From Candidatus Providencia siddallii (GTDB lineage: Bacteria > Pseudomonadota > Gammaproteobacteria > Enterobacterales > Enterobacteriaceae), in the NCBI RefSeq assembly GCF_964026685.1, contig NZ_OZ034688.1, positions 1 to 64,000 on the forward strand: a DNA stretch of 64,000 nucleotides, read 5' to 3'. The notes under the pieces are model-generated. The model saw only the letters and a list, made by a program, of their open reading frames with translations, did no database searches and was not told the DNA's origin. Position numbers and translations under genes: made by a program. Of the stretch, positions 12,101-24,188 are shown piece by piece (within the stretch, counting starts at the first letter, position 1; the number at the start of each line of letters is the position of its first letter).

Positions 12101-12984
12101 TTATGAGTTTCTACTTTTATTACAGTATGTGTATTTATTTTATGATAACAATAACTTTTATTTTGTTTTGGAAAAAAACGATCAACTAAGTAACCTTTTA
12201 TTATTGCTGCATTATCTTTGTATGCAGATAATACATGATCAGGAGTATTTTTAAATGTATTTTTAATCATATCAAACAATGATTTTGTTTGTTTTTTTTT
12301 ATTAATAATCCAATTTGCATTGAAAATTTTATGACGACAGTGTTCTGAATTTATTTGAGCAAAAGAATATAATTCAACATCTGTTGGGTTTCGTTGTAGT
12401 TTTAAAAAAACGTTTAATAAATATGTTATTTCATCTTCTGAATATCCTAATCTTATTTTTTTATTAATATTTTCTAATTCAACACGGCCATTATTAATAA
12501 CATTTATTGTTTTCATTGGTAGTGGTTTATGTTTTTTGAACATTAATTTTATTTCTTCAAAAGAAGTAAAAATATTTTCTGTCATTTTGTTATGTAAAAT
12601 TATTTTTATATAATTTAATTCTGAAGATGATAATGATGTTGCTTTTATATAATATGCTATACCACGTTCAATACGGTTAATTTTTAAAAGATTGCAATTA
12701 TAAGCAATATTTGTTGCTTTTGATGACCATGATGAAATAGTTCCTAATCTAGGAACAACTATTATTAGTTTTTCAATTATTTTTTGTTTTTTTAAGTTAA
12801 AATCATATTTTAATAATTCATTTAATTTGTTTTTTTCATTAGAGGTTAATGGTGATAATAAATCAATAAAATAGATATATTTTGTATAGATATTTTTTAT
12901 ATGAATATTTTTTTTTATAAAAATAGATAATAAATTATTAATACGAAAATCTGATAAAGCTTTTGGTCCATATAAAATTTGCAT
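9103..12984 (-). CDS. purL: Phosphoribosylformylglycinamidine synthase (PurL), two UGA-Trp codons
   Basis: PurL catalyses the fourth step of de novo purine synthesis, converting FGAR to FGAM with ATP and glutamine. With standard stops the gene falls into two pieces. One TGA at 11944-11946 sits in KQPWEEFFGKP, and one at 9142-9144 sits in GEHSPWMRIF. Both positions are Trp in E. coli PurL. Read through, the protein is 1293 aa, against 1295 in E. coli. It ends ...[12 protein letters not shown] with TAA. The FGAM synthase domains are complete ([32 protein letters not shown]), as is the C-terminal glutaminase triad region ([18 protein letters not shown]). TGG is also used for Trp in the same gene. 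The start ATG at 12984 gives [14 protein letters not shown]. Confidence 0.95.
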
Positions 12985-13204
12985 AATGATTTTCTCTTTT
13001 TATGTTTTTAATTAAATTTTAAAAACATTAATAAAAAAATTTTAATTTTTATTGTCACTATTAATTTTTATTTAAAATATTTATATTTTACAAAATATAA
13101 ATATAATTAAAAAATAAATTTTTTAAAAAAAATATATTTTTATAAAATAAAAAATATACTTTTTATTTTTTTTGTAATTTTATTGTTAAAATTTTTTTAT
13201 TATG

Positions 13205-13690
13205 TTATTTTATGTTTTTAATATTTTTTTTTCTTAATGTTTTAAAAAAAGTTTTTAATATTAAAGTACAATCTTTTTCTAAAACCCCACTTACAATATT
13301 TATATTACAATTTTCTATATTAATATATTTTTTAAATTTAATTAATGAATTATAAAAATTTGTTTTATTGTTTTTTGTACCATATACTAATCTGTTAATA
13401 CGACTATGAATAATTGCGCTCATGCACATTATACAAGGTTCTAATGTAACATAAAGAGTAGTATTTGTTAAACGATAATTTTTTAAAATTTTACCTGCTT
13501 GTTGTAAAACAAGCATTTCTGCGTGTGCTATAGGGTTATGATCGATAATAGATCTATTTAATCCTGTTGAAATTAATTGATTATTTTTTATTAAAATTGC
13601 ACCTACAGGTATTTCACCTAAATTTTTTGCTTTTAAAGCAAGTTTTATTGCTTTTTTCATTCAATATTTATCAATTTTTATTTGTGTCAT
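13205..13690 (-). CDS. tadA: tRNA-specific adenosine deaminase TadA, one UGA-Trp codon
   Basis: TadA deaminates A34 to inosine in tRNA-Arg(ACG), allowing CGU/CGC/CGA decoding. The zinc site is intact: HAEML near residue 66 (catalytic Glu) and PCIMC near residue 96. Standard translation would start at an internal Met. The correct N-terminus is MTQIKIDKYWMKKAIKLA, with W10 encoded by TGA at 13661-13663, matching the HEYWM segment of E. coli TadA. The resulting 161 aa fits the family. In enterobacteria tadA lies downstream of purL (with mltF between). Here it lies just upstream of the purL start on the same strand, with the intervening gene lost. Confidence 0.95.
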
Positions 13691-14300
13691 TTTATTTAAT
13701 ATATATTAAAAATAATTCATTTTTTTTATATTTAATTTTCAATTTAAATAATATTTAAATAAAATAGTTTATAAAGTAAATATAAAAAATATATTTATAT
13801 TATATTTATTTGTTTTTAATTATTTTTAATATATTTTATATTTTTATATATTAAATAATATTGATATTATTTAATATATGTGAAATATTTAGTTTTATCA
13901 ATTTAATTAGTTTTTATATTATTTTTTTAGATTTTGATTTTTATACAAAAATATTATTTCTTAGTTAAGATGTTTTTATATATATTGTGGTTGAATATAT
14001 TATAAATTTATTTTTTTGATAAAAATAAATATATAAAAATTTTTTAAGTTATATGTAATTTTTAAAAAAAATACATATAATATAAATATTAGTTATTTTG
14101 TTTTAAAAATAAATATTTTTTTAATATATAAATTTTTATTAAAAAATATTATAAATTTTAAATTTATTTATAATTAAACATGTAATTTTTTGTTTTTATT
14201 ATATTAATAATATAATTATTAATATTTATAATAAATAAAAAATTTTAATTTTTTTATTAAAAGTATTAAATGATATATATAGGAGATTAAATTAAATTGT
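13691..14300. other. 610-bp A+T-rich intergenic region
   Basis: This divergent interval between tadA (minus) and the TerC/CBS gene (plus) has no open frame, RNA gene or long inverted repeat that I can support. The only clear signal is an AGGAG ribosome-binding site at 14281-14285, about 15 bases before the ATG at 14301. Confidence 0.6.
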
Positions 14301-15629
14301 ATGGCATGAATTATAGATCCTTCAATTTTAGTTGGATTTGTTACTCTTATTATTTTAGAAATTGTTCTTGGTATTGATAATATTGTTTTTATTACTATTC
14401 TATCTGATAGATTACCGTATAAAATACGAGAAAAAGCTCGTATTGCAGGTCTTATTCCTGCTTTGATAATGAGGATTATTTTATTATTTAGTTTATCATG
14501 GTTAATTACACTTACTAAACCTATTTTTATTTTATTTGGTCATAAATTTAGCGCTAGAGATTTAATTATTTTAATTGGTGGGGTTTTTTTGTTATTGAAA
14601 GCTATAATTGAACTTAATGATAGATTAGAAGGAAAAGATTTTTATAATAATACACAAAAAAAAACATCAAATTTTTGGGCTGTTGTAATACAAATTATTA
14701 TTATTGATGCAGTTTTTTCAATAGATTCTTTGATTACTGCTGTTGGAATAGTTGATCATGTTGGTATTATGATTGCTTCTTTAATTATTTCTATGTTATT
14801 AATGATATGGGCAAGTAAATTTTTATCAGATTTTGTTAATAATCATCAAATTATTATTGTTTTATGTCTTAGTTTTTTACTTATGATAGGTTTTACATTA
14901 GTTGCTGAAGGTTTAGGTTATAAAATCCCGAAAGGATATTTATATGTTGCAATTGGTTTTTCTATAATGACTGAAACTTTAAATCAATTTATACAATTTA
15001 GTCGACGTAAGATACTTATGAATTCTAGATACTTAAAAAAGTGTACTTCTGAGATGGTATTACGTATTTTAAGTACTAAATATGAAAATTATGAATTAAA
15101 TGATTATATATTTGATTTAATTAACGATCAATCAATTTTTAAGTTTCAAGAAAAGTTAATGATATCACGTATATTAGGATTAACTCATCGTAATGTAGGT
15201 AGTGTAATGACATCTCGATATAATATTGATTATTTAGATATTAATAAATCAACTAGTGAACTTTTGAAATTTATTGATAAAAAACCATATTCACGTTTAA
15301 TTGTTATTGATAAAACTATAAATAATGAACCAATTGGTATTATTCATATGTTATGTTTAATTAAACAACAATTAAGCGGAAAAAGTTTAAATTTACGTTC
15401 TTTAATTACTAAACCATTAATTTTTTCTGAAGGGATATCGCTTTTAAAAGCTATTGAACAATTTAGAAATACACAAACACATTTTGCTTTTGTAGTGGAT
15501 GAATTTGGTTTAGTTGAAGGTATTGTTACTTTAACTGATGTTATAAAAACAATTGCTGGAAATTTATTTGTATGTAATAAAAAAGAAGATTTTTGTTATG
15601 ATATTCAAAAAATAAAAAATAATATTTAA
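14301..15629 (+). CDS. yegH: TerC-family membrane protein with CBS domains (YegH/YoaE-like), UGA-Trp at codon 3
   Basis: The true start is ATG 14301. It reads [17 protein letters not shown] with the third codon TGA (14307-14309), matching the Trp in the MEWI(A)DPS start of E. coli YegH/YoaE. The first about 210 residues form a TerC-type multi-helix membrane domain with the [13 protein letters not shown] and [15 protein letters not shown] motifs. A CBS pair follows (about residues 295-430). The family usually ends in a CorC/HlyC domain, for a total of about 520 aa. Here a TAA stops it at 442 aa, and eroded remains of the lost domain follow. The physiological role is not established; TerC relatives are linked to metal ion export. 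It may be a functional truncation or an early pseudogene. Confidence 0.8.
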
Positions 15630-15770
15630 ATAGTAAATGGTGTTATGATATTAAAGGATCTTGTTTTTATTTATACTAATTGAATTAGATTAAAAATGTT
15701 AGTATGAAATAATTGTTGGATTATTAATGAAGTATTTTTAAATAGTTTTTAAAATTAAAGAATAAATTAA
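15630..15770 (+). pseudogene. Decayed CorC/HlyC tail of the YegH-like gene
   Basis: Right after the TAA, the same frame continues with NGVMILKDLVFIYTN and a UGA-Trp. This resembles the start of a CorC/HlyC domain (the family pattern is G-x-M-x-L-x-D-L). The match then breaks, and another frame offers YEIIVGLLMKYF from about 15701, like the family motif Y-x-T-x-A-G-L-L-M-E-Y-L. I read this as a recently eroded 3' end with one stop and at least one frameshift. Confidence 0.5.
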
Positions 15771-15821
15771 ATATAATTATTTTATTTAATGAGGTTTTTT
15801 TTGATTTTAAAAAAATAAATT

Positions 15822-16386
15822 TTATTTTAAAATTTTATTTTGATTTTTATATTTAGCATTTTTTCTTTTGTTATATGGGCGAATAGCATATCCAGATAAT
15901 ATTTCAAAACTTAGAGCACCAATAATCATTCCTGGACGCAATGCTAAAGTAAGTTTACCTGAATTATAAAATTCTAAAACAATATGTCCATTTCAACCTG
16001 GATCTATGCGATGTGATGTAACGTGTACCATTAAACCTAATCTAGCTAATGATGATCTTCCATCTAACCATCCAACTAAATTATTAGGAATAGTTACTGA
16101 TTCTAATGTAATAGCTAAAGCTAATTCATTTGGTTGTAAAAAAAAAAAAATTATTTTTATCTATATTGATTTCATCACTCATAATTGTATTCAGTAATTC
16201 ATTGATTTTATCTTCAGTATTACTTAAATCAACAAAAGATGATTTATATCCTAAAAAAATTCTAAATTTATTTCCTAAACAAACATCAACAGTTACCCCA
16301 TTTATTCGTTCAATAGGTGGTTTAGGATTAAATATTAATTTATTTTTATTCATTAATTTAATTATATCATTATCACATAAACGCAT
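15822..16386 (-). CDS. dcd: dCTP deaminase, split by a frameshift in an A13 tract
   Basis: Dcd converts dCTP to dUTP, which Dut (57340-57792) hydrolyses to dUMP for thymidylate synthesis. The N-terminal part ([11 protein letters not shown]..., start 16386) is in one frame. From [10 protein letters not shown] onward the protein continues in another frame to NKILK and TAA at 15822. The switch coincides with a run of 13 A (16138-16150 on the plus strand). Twelve would restore [11 protein letters not shown], which aligns with E. coli Dcd without gaps. The catalytic region [22 protein letters not shown] is intact and is followed by a UGA-Trp (15993-15995). Corrected length is 187 aa, against 193 in E. 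coli. It may be rescued by slippage on the tract, be a pseudogene, or reflect a sequencing error. Confidence 0.85.
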
Positions 16387-16762
16387 ATTAATTCCTATTT
16401 ACATTATAAATACTATTTATAATAATATATAAAATTATGTTTACAAGTTAATAAAAAAATAAGCATATCACTATATATTTAATATTTAATTTTTGTCAAT
16501 ATAATTAATAATTAAATTATTTTTTAATATAAGTAATTTTATTATTAATAATATTGATATTTTAAAAAAAATAATTTTATTTTTTATTTTTTAAAAAAAT
16601 ATTGCATATAATAAATGTTATAATTAATAAAATAATATATAAATTACATACAAAATTTTATTAAATAAAGTTTTCTTTTTAATAAAATTCTGTATATAAT
16701 TTATATATTGTCTGATTAATTATAACGTTTTAAGTTAGTTTTAAAATGTTTTGCTAAATAAA
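16387..16762. other. 376-bp divergent intergenic region dcd/metG
   Basis: Apart from promoter-like A+T-rich sequence I see nothing here. A TTG in frame at 16751 could in principle start metG, but ATG 16763 fits the homologues better. Confidence 0.5.
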
Positions 16763-18409
16763 ATGTGCGAAATACCTGATAAATTATTAGTAACATGTGC
16801 TTTTCCATATGCTAACGGTCCAATACATCTTGGTCATATGCTCGAACATATTCAAGCAGATATTTGGGTTCGTTATCAACGAATGCGTAATAAAATTGTT
16901 TATTTTATATGCGCTGATGATGCTCATGGAACACCAATTATGATAAATGCTAGAAAATTAAATTGTAATCCTGAAGAAATAATAATAACTATTAATAATG
17001 AACATCAAAACGATTTTTCTAATTTTTTTATTAGTTATGATAATTATTATTCAACTCACAGCGAAGAAAATAAATTTTTTTTAGAATTAATTTATAATAA
17101 ATTAAAAAAAAAAGGATTTATTAAAAAGCGTATAATTTCTCAATTTTTTGATTTAGAAAAAAATATTTTTTTACCAGATCGTTTTATAAAAGGAACTTGT
17201 CCAAAGTGTAAATCTAAGGATCAATATGGAGATAATTGTGAAGTTTGCGGTATAACTTATAATCCTACTGAACTTATTAATTTACGTTCTGTTATTTCTA
17301 ATTCAATTCCTATTATTCGAAATTCAGAACATTTTTTCTTTGATTTACCTTTTTTTAGTAATATATTGTTATTATGAATTAATTCTGGTGTTATTCAAAA
17401 ACAAGTAGTTAATAAAATAAAAGAATGGTTTGATTCTGGTTTGAAAGAATGGGATATTACACGTGATGCTCCATATTTTGGTTTTAAAATTCCTGATACC
17501 ATTGATAAATTTTTTTATGTTTGGTTTGATGCATCAATAGGTTACATGTCTACATTTAAAAATTTATGTGATAAAAAGAATATAAATTTTGATGAATTTT
17601 GAAATAAAAATTCAAAGTTAGGAATTTATCATTTTATTGGTAAAGATATTGTATATTTTCATAGTTTATTTTTACCATCAATATTAGATGGAAGTGATTA
17701 TCGCAAACCAACAAAATTATTTGTTCATGGTTATCTTACTATTAATGGTAAAAAAATGTCTAAATCACGTGGTACGTTTATTACTGCTAGTTTTTATTTA
17801 AAATATTTTGATCCTGATTGTTTACGTTATTATTTTGCAACAAAACTTTCTTCAAATATTGAAGATATTGATCTTAATTTCAATGAATTTATTTATCGTA
17901 TAAATAGTGATATAGTAAACAAAGTCGTTAATCTTGCTTCTCGAACTGCTAATTTTATTTCAAAATATTTTAATGGTTTTTTATCTTCTAATTTAATTGA
18001 TCCAGTTTTATATCAAGATTTTATTAATAAAGAAAAAATTATTGGTGAATATTATAGCAGTCGAAATTATAGTAAAGTAATTCGTGAAATAATAAATTTA
18101 ACTGATATTTCTAATAATTATATTGATAAAAAATCTCCTTGGAAAATTTTAAAAGAAAAAGGAGAAGTTCAAGAATTACAAGATGTTTGTACAATGGGTA
18201 TAAATTTTTTTCGTGTATTATCTACTTATTTAAAACCTGTTTTACCGGGTTTAAATAAACGTATTGAATTATTTTTAAATATAGAATTATTATGGGATGA
18301 AATTAATTTTCCATTATTAAATCATAAAATTAATAAATTTAAACCATTATTTAATAGAATTAATATTTTTCAAATAAATAAAATATTTAATACATCAAAA
18401 AATATATAA
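16763..18409 (+). CDS. metG: Methionyl-tRNA synthetase, C-terminally shortened, two UGA-Trp codons
   Basis: MetG charges tRNA-Met, including the initiator. The class I signatures are present: HLGH near residue 24 and KKMSKS near residue 330. So is a zinc-knuckle pair, CPKCKS...CEVCG (about residues 146-162). TGA at 17375-17377 lies at the Trp of the E. coli LQAWTRSG segment. TGA at 17600-17602 lies at the Trp of the DEYWKK segment. Reading both as Trp joins the pieces into 548 aa. E. coli MetG has 677 aa. The missing part is the C-terminal tRNA-binding/dimerisation (EMAP/Trbp111-like) domain, which many reduced genomes dispense with. The last conserved stretch is FKPLFNRI. Confidence 0.95.
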
Positions 18410-18984
<575 letters not shown>

Positions 18985-20022
18985 ATGAAAATTGTTGATT
19001 CTATTAATAAGATTAATTTTATATTTATCTTTTTATGTTTATTTTTTTATGGATGTTCAACTGAATATTATTTTGATAATTCATTTTTTAATGCAAATGA
19101 AAAAAAAAATGAGATTAAAAAAAACGTTTTTAAAAAAAATAATATAGATTTATTATTAAATATAAATATGCCTTTTTTAAATCAGAATTCGTCTAAAAGT
19201 ATACAATATTCATCAATAATATTTTTAAATAATAAAAAAGTAAAATTTACTCGTGATTATAAAAAAATTAATAAAGGTAGTTATGAAAAAAAATTTTACA
19301 AAGTAAAACATGGAGATACATTATTTTATATTTCTTATATAACTGGTACTGATTTTTATGATTTAGCTTATAAAAATAATATTTTAGCACCTTATAGAAT
19401 AAATGTAGGTCAAATAATAAATGTTGATTGTTCACAAAAAAATAATAATAAATCGGTTGAAAAATTAATAAAATTAAATAAAAAAGATATTGAATCAAAT
19501 TCATCAAATTTATTTATAGATACTAAGAATAATAATATTATTAATGATAATACAATAAATAATAAAAAATCACTTTTACAAGTTCAAACAGAAAAAACTA
19601 ATAAAATTATAAAAGAAAATTCAAATGATATAGCTAATTCAAGTAATTTATTTATTAAATGGCAATGGCCTACTGATGGTAAGATTATTGAAAAATTTTC
19701 TAATACATCTGGTGGAAATAGAGGGATAGATATTTCTGGAATACGTGGACAACCAGTTTTAGCATCTGCTTCAGGAAAAATTGTTTATGCTGGAAATGGA
19801 TTACGTGGATATGGAGAACTTATAATTATAAAACATAATAGTGAATATTTAAGTGCATATGCTCATAATGAAAAATTATTGATATCAGATCAACAAGATG
19901 TTATAAAAGGACAAAAAATAGCTATGATGGGAAGCACTGATACTAATTCTGTTAGATTGCATTTTGAAATTCGTTATAAAGGAAAACCAGTAAATCCATT
20001 AAACTATTTGCCTAATAAATAA
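18985..20022 (+). CDS. nlpD: Murein hydrolase activator NlpD (LysM + degenerate M23 lipoprotein)
   Basis: NlpD is an outer-membrane lipoprotein that activates the amidase AmiC during daughter-cell separation. The N-terminus has a lipoprotein signal: a hydrophobic stretch ending FFYGC, with the lipidated Cys near residue 24. A LysM peptidoglycan-binding domain covers about residues 105-150 (VKHGDTLFYIS). After an Asn-rich linker comes the LytM/M23 domain (about 225-345), with GNRGIDISG, SGKIVYAG and the typical end RLHFEIRYKGKPVNPLNYLP. As in other NlpD proteins, the metal-binding residues of active M23 enzymes look degenerate. The usual neighbours surE, pcm and rpoS are absent. The GGAG ribosome-binding site directly follows a T42 run. 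Confidence 0.93.
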   Translation: MKIVDSINKINFIFIFLCLFFYGCSTEYYFDNSFFNANEKKNEIKKNVFKKNNIDLLLNINMPFLNQNSSKSIQYSSIIFLNNKKVKFTRDYKKINKGSYEKKFYKVKHGDTLFYISYITGTDFYDLAYKNNILAPYRINVGQIINVDCSQKNNNKSVEKLIKLNKKDIESNSSNLFIDTKNNNIINDNTINNKKSLLQVQTEKTNKIIKENSNDIANSSNLFIKWQWPTDGKIIEKFSNTSGGNRGIDISGIRGQPVLASASGKIVYAGNGLRGYGELIIIKHNSEYLSAYAHNEKLLISDQQDVIKGQKIAMMGSTDTNSVRLHFEIRYKGKPVNPLNYLPNK

Positions 20023-20387
20023 ATTTTTGTATAAATAAATATTTAATTTGATTAAAAAAATTTACGATATTTTGAATAATTTTAGTTAAAATATTTAAAT
20101 TTAATATTTTTATTAATATTTATATTTATTATAATTTCGTATTATTAATTTTATTAATATAATTAATTATTTTATATATATCTAATAATATATAAAAATA
20201 TTTGTTTATAATTTTTTATTAAATAACTTATATTTATTTAAATATAATATGATATATGTTTTTTATGATTTATTTGATAATGTAACATATATTAATTAAT
20301 TATACATTTTTATAACATTTTAATTATTTAAAAAAAATTATTTTTTATAACTATAAAAAATAATTTAAAATTAAAGAAGAACATTTT
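20023..20387. other. 365-bp intergenic region nlpD/recB
   Basis: A+T-rich DNA without a supportable gene or repeat. A weak AAGAAG ribosome-binding site precedes the recB ATG. The recC and ptrA genes that flank recB in E. coli are not here. Confidence 0.5.
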
Positions 20388-23300
20388 ATGTTTGATATTT
20401 TTTCTTTTCCCTTAAAAGGAATATCATTAATAGAAGCATCAGCTGGTACTGGTAAAACTTATACTATAGGAATTTTTTATTTACGTCTTTTATTGGGTTT
20501 ATGTATAAAAAACGTAATATCAAAACCATTTAGCGTTAAAGAAATTTTAGTTGTTACATTCACTGAAGCTGCTACAAATGAGTTACGTAAACGTATTCGT
20601 CAACGAATACGTGAAATGTATTTAGTTTGTTTAAGAAATGGTATTGGTTTTGAATCTAAACAAGAATATATGATTTTATTTAATGAATTACGTAATACAA
20701 AAAATATAAATTTGGCTATAAATTTATTATCAATAGCAGAATATTCAATAAATGAAGCTTCTATATATACTATACATAGTTTTTGTAAACGAGTTTTAAC
20801 AACTAATGCTTTTGAATTTGGTCTTTTATTTAAAAATTCTATAATTAAAAATGAATCAATAATTCAAAAACAGGCTGTTGAAGATTTTTGGCGTTGTAAT
20901 TTTTATAAATTAAATTATTCGATAACAAAAGTTATATTTTCCAATTGGAAAAATCCTGATGATTTATTTCGTGAAATACATCCTTTTTTAAAAAATAATT
21001 TTAAAATAATTTTGAATTTGTATAAAAATAAAGAAACTTTAATAGAAAGACATAATCGTTTAATTTCTATTATTAAAAATATAAAAAAAATATGGATTTT
21101 AAATGTTTGTGATTTTGAAAAAGTTTTTATTAATTCAAATATAAATAAAAGAATATATAGTTCTAGGTTTTTACCTTTTTGGTTAAAAAAAATAACTAAA
21201 TGGGCTAAAGAAAAAACTGAAGATTATTTTTTAGATAAAGATCTTATACGTTTTTCTCAAAACGAATTAGATAAAAAATCAAAAAGTAATTATGGACCTA
21301 AACATATAGTTTTTGAACAAATAGAAAAATTATTTCTTGAGTTGTTTACTATTAAAGATATAGTAATACCTATGGCAATAAAACAAGTAAAAAAAAATAT
21401 TGATTATGAAAAATATAATAGATCTGAAATAGGTTTTGATGATTTAATATCTGTTTTATATAAAATTTTAAATGTTAATAATAATAAAATATTAGCAAAA
21501 TTAATTAATAAAAATTTCCCAGTAGCTATGATTGATGAATTTCAAGATACTGATTTACAACAATATTATATTTTTCAAAAAATATATAAGGGATTTAACG
21601 ATACAATATTAATTTTTATTGGTGATCCAAAGCAATCTATATATTCATTTAGAGGCGCAAATATTTTTACATATTTTAAAGTCAAAAAACAAGTAGGTAA
21701 TTGTTATACGTTAGATACTAATTATAGATCATCAAAAGATATGGTTAAAGCTGTTAATTATATCTTTTTTCGTTGTGATACACCATTTATTTTTGAACAA
21801 ATTCAATTTAAACCTATAAATTTTTCACAAAATAATATATATAAAAAATTAATACATAATGGAAAAGAAGTTAAAGCACTTACTTTTTGGTATCTTGATG
21901 TAAAATCTGTTTCAGTTGCTGAATATGAACAAGCTGTTATAAAAAAATGTACATCACAAATTGTTGAATATTTAATTGGTGGTTTTAAAGGGACAAGTTA
22001 TTTTTTTGATAATAAAGAAAAAAAAACTTTTATTTCCGGATCAGATATAACAGTGTTAGTTAGAACTCAACGTGAAGCATTATTAATATATAATGCATTA
22101 AGTGAACTCAATGTTTGTTCAATATTTAAATCAAATCAAGAAAGTGTTTTTTCAACTAAAGAAGCAAAAGAATTATTAATATTATTAAAAGCGATAATAA
22201 ATCCAGAAAAGCATAATATATTGCGTAATGCATTAGCAACTAGTATTTTAAATTTAAATTTTGAAGATATTGAAAAATTTAATAATAATAAAGATTTTTT
22301 AATAAAAATAGTTAATGAATTTTATAATTATGCAATTATTTGGGATAAATATGGTTTTATGTATATGTTTAATTCATTAATGATAAAAAGAAATATTGTA
22401 CAAAATTTTTTATTTGATGTTTATGATAATAGACGATTAACTAATATAATGTATATTATTGAATTATTACAAGAAGAATCATTTCATTTTGAAAATAAAC
22501 ATTCACTTATACGATGGTTAACTAGACAAATTTATGATCAAAATAAACGATTAAATACAGAACAAATTTGTGTTGAAGATGATAAAAATTTAGTTAAAAT
22601 TAATACTATTCATAATTCTAAAGGATTAGAATATAAAATAGTTTTAATCCCGTTTGCTAGTAATTTTTTATTTAGATCAAATGGATTCTATTATGATCGT
22701 AAAGATTTTACTGTAAAGTTAGATTTATATAAAAGCGAAAAAACTAATATTTTAGCTGATGAAGAACGTTTATCAGAAGATTTACGTTTATTATATGTAG
22801 CATTAACTCGTTCAATTTATCATTGTAGTATAGGTATTGCTCCATTAATTAAAAATAACAAAAAAAATAATAAAAATACAGATTTGCATTTATCTGCTTT
22901 AGGTTATTTAATACAAAAAAAACAAGTTGGTAATTTTGAGTTTTTAAAAAATTCATTATTAAATATTAAAAATAAAAATATAGATATTAGTTTTATTGAT
23001 TTATTTGAACCTAAAAAAAAATTAATTATAAAAAATGATAAAAATAATTTTTCAAAAAAAATATTTAATTATAATTATTATGATAATTGAAAAGTTATAA
23101 GTTATTCAGATTTAAATAAAAATAATTTTAAAAAAAAATATGGTTTTATATCAAAAATTGATTTTATTGATTCAAGATTAAAAAAAAATATAAATTCTAA
23201 ATTAAACATTAATTTTTTACAAAATTTTAAAACAATAAAAATACCTTATAATTTTCCAAAAGGAATTATATCTGGAATTTTTTTACATAAAATAATGGAA

Positions 23301-23939
23301 AAAATTAATTTTTCTAAAAAGATATCATTAAAATGGTTAATTGAAGAATTAAATTATTTTGGTTTTGATGATGAATTAGTTTTTGAATTACAAAAGTGGT
23401 TGTATATTATTACTAATGTTTCATTAAATAATAATGGTTTATCATTGTCTGTTTTAAATAAAAAAGATTATATAAAAGAATTGCGATTTTATTTATCTAT
23501 TAAAAATAAAATAGAATCAAAAGATATAGATAAAATTACTCATAAATATGATGAGATTTCTAAGTGTTGTTGTAAATTAAATTTTGAAAAGATACATGGA
23601 ATGTTAAAAGGTTTTATAGATTTAGTATTTTTTTGAAAAGGTAAATTTTATTTATTGGATTATAAAACTAATTATATAGGTGGAAATTCTTCTTTTTATT
23701 CATCTATATATATAAAAAAAACAATAGTTAATCATCGATATGATTTACAATATCAGTTATATTCTCTTGTATTGCATCGTTATTTAAAACAAAAATTAAT
23801 TAATTATAATTATAATGTTCATTTTGGTGGTATTTATTATTTATTTTTAAGAGGTATTGATAATATTAATTCTAAAAACGGACTTTTTTTTTATTATCCT
23901 TCTTTTGATTTTATTAATGAATTGGAAAATTTATTTTAA
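20388..23939 (+). CDS. recB: Exonuclease V subunit beta RecB, two UGA-Trp codons
   Basis: RecB is the helicase-nuclease subunit of RecBCD, which resects double-strand breaks for recombination. Three open stretches are joined by TGA at 23088-23090 (W in the WKVISYSD segment, where E. coli has W-R-V-T-S-Y-S) and at 23634-23636 (VFFWKGKFYLLDYK). The full protein is 1183 aa, against 1180 in E. coli. Walker A ASAGTGKT is near residue 17, and the DEFQDTD helicase motif II is near residue 380. The nuclease residues are kept: Asp in GFIDLVF and Asp/Lys in LLDYKTN (about residues 1078-1093). Neither recC nor recD lies next to it; bioH follows. Intact catalytic motifs argue for function, but whether the partner subunits exist elsewhere is unknown. 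Confidence 0.95.
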
Positions 23940-24188
23940 AAAAATATTTTATATAATTTATTATTTAATATAAAAAATATTTATATTTTTTTATATAGTA
24001 AATATTTAATTGATTTTGATTGTATTTTTTTATAAAATATTTTATATATAATAATAAAGCTATTTTATATAAGAAATTAATTTTATTTTAAAGTATAATG
24101 TAATATTGCATATACGTTTTTTATTTTAATAATAATTAAGTATATTTTAAAATTTTTTTATAAATTTTGATATTTTAAATTGATAATT

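Noticed and set aside
9103-12984. Reading the two parts of purL (and likewise metG, recB, asd, waaA, waaC) as pseudogenes broken by nonsense mutations
   Set aside because: The breaks are always TGA, never TAA or TAG, and mostly fall at conserved Trp positions. The flanking sequence is well conserved to normal family length.
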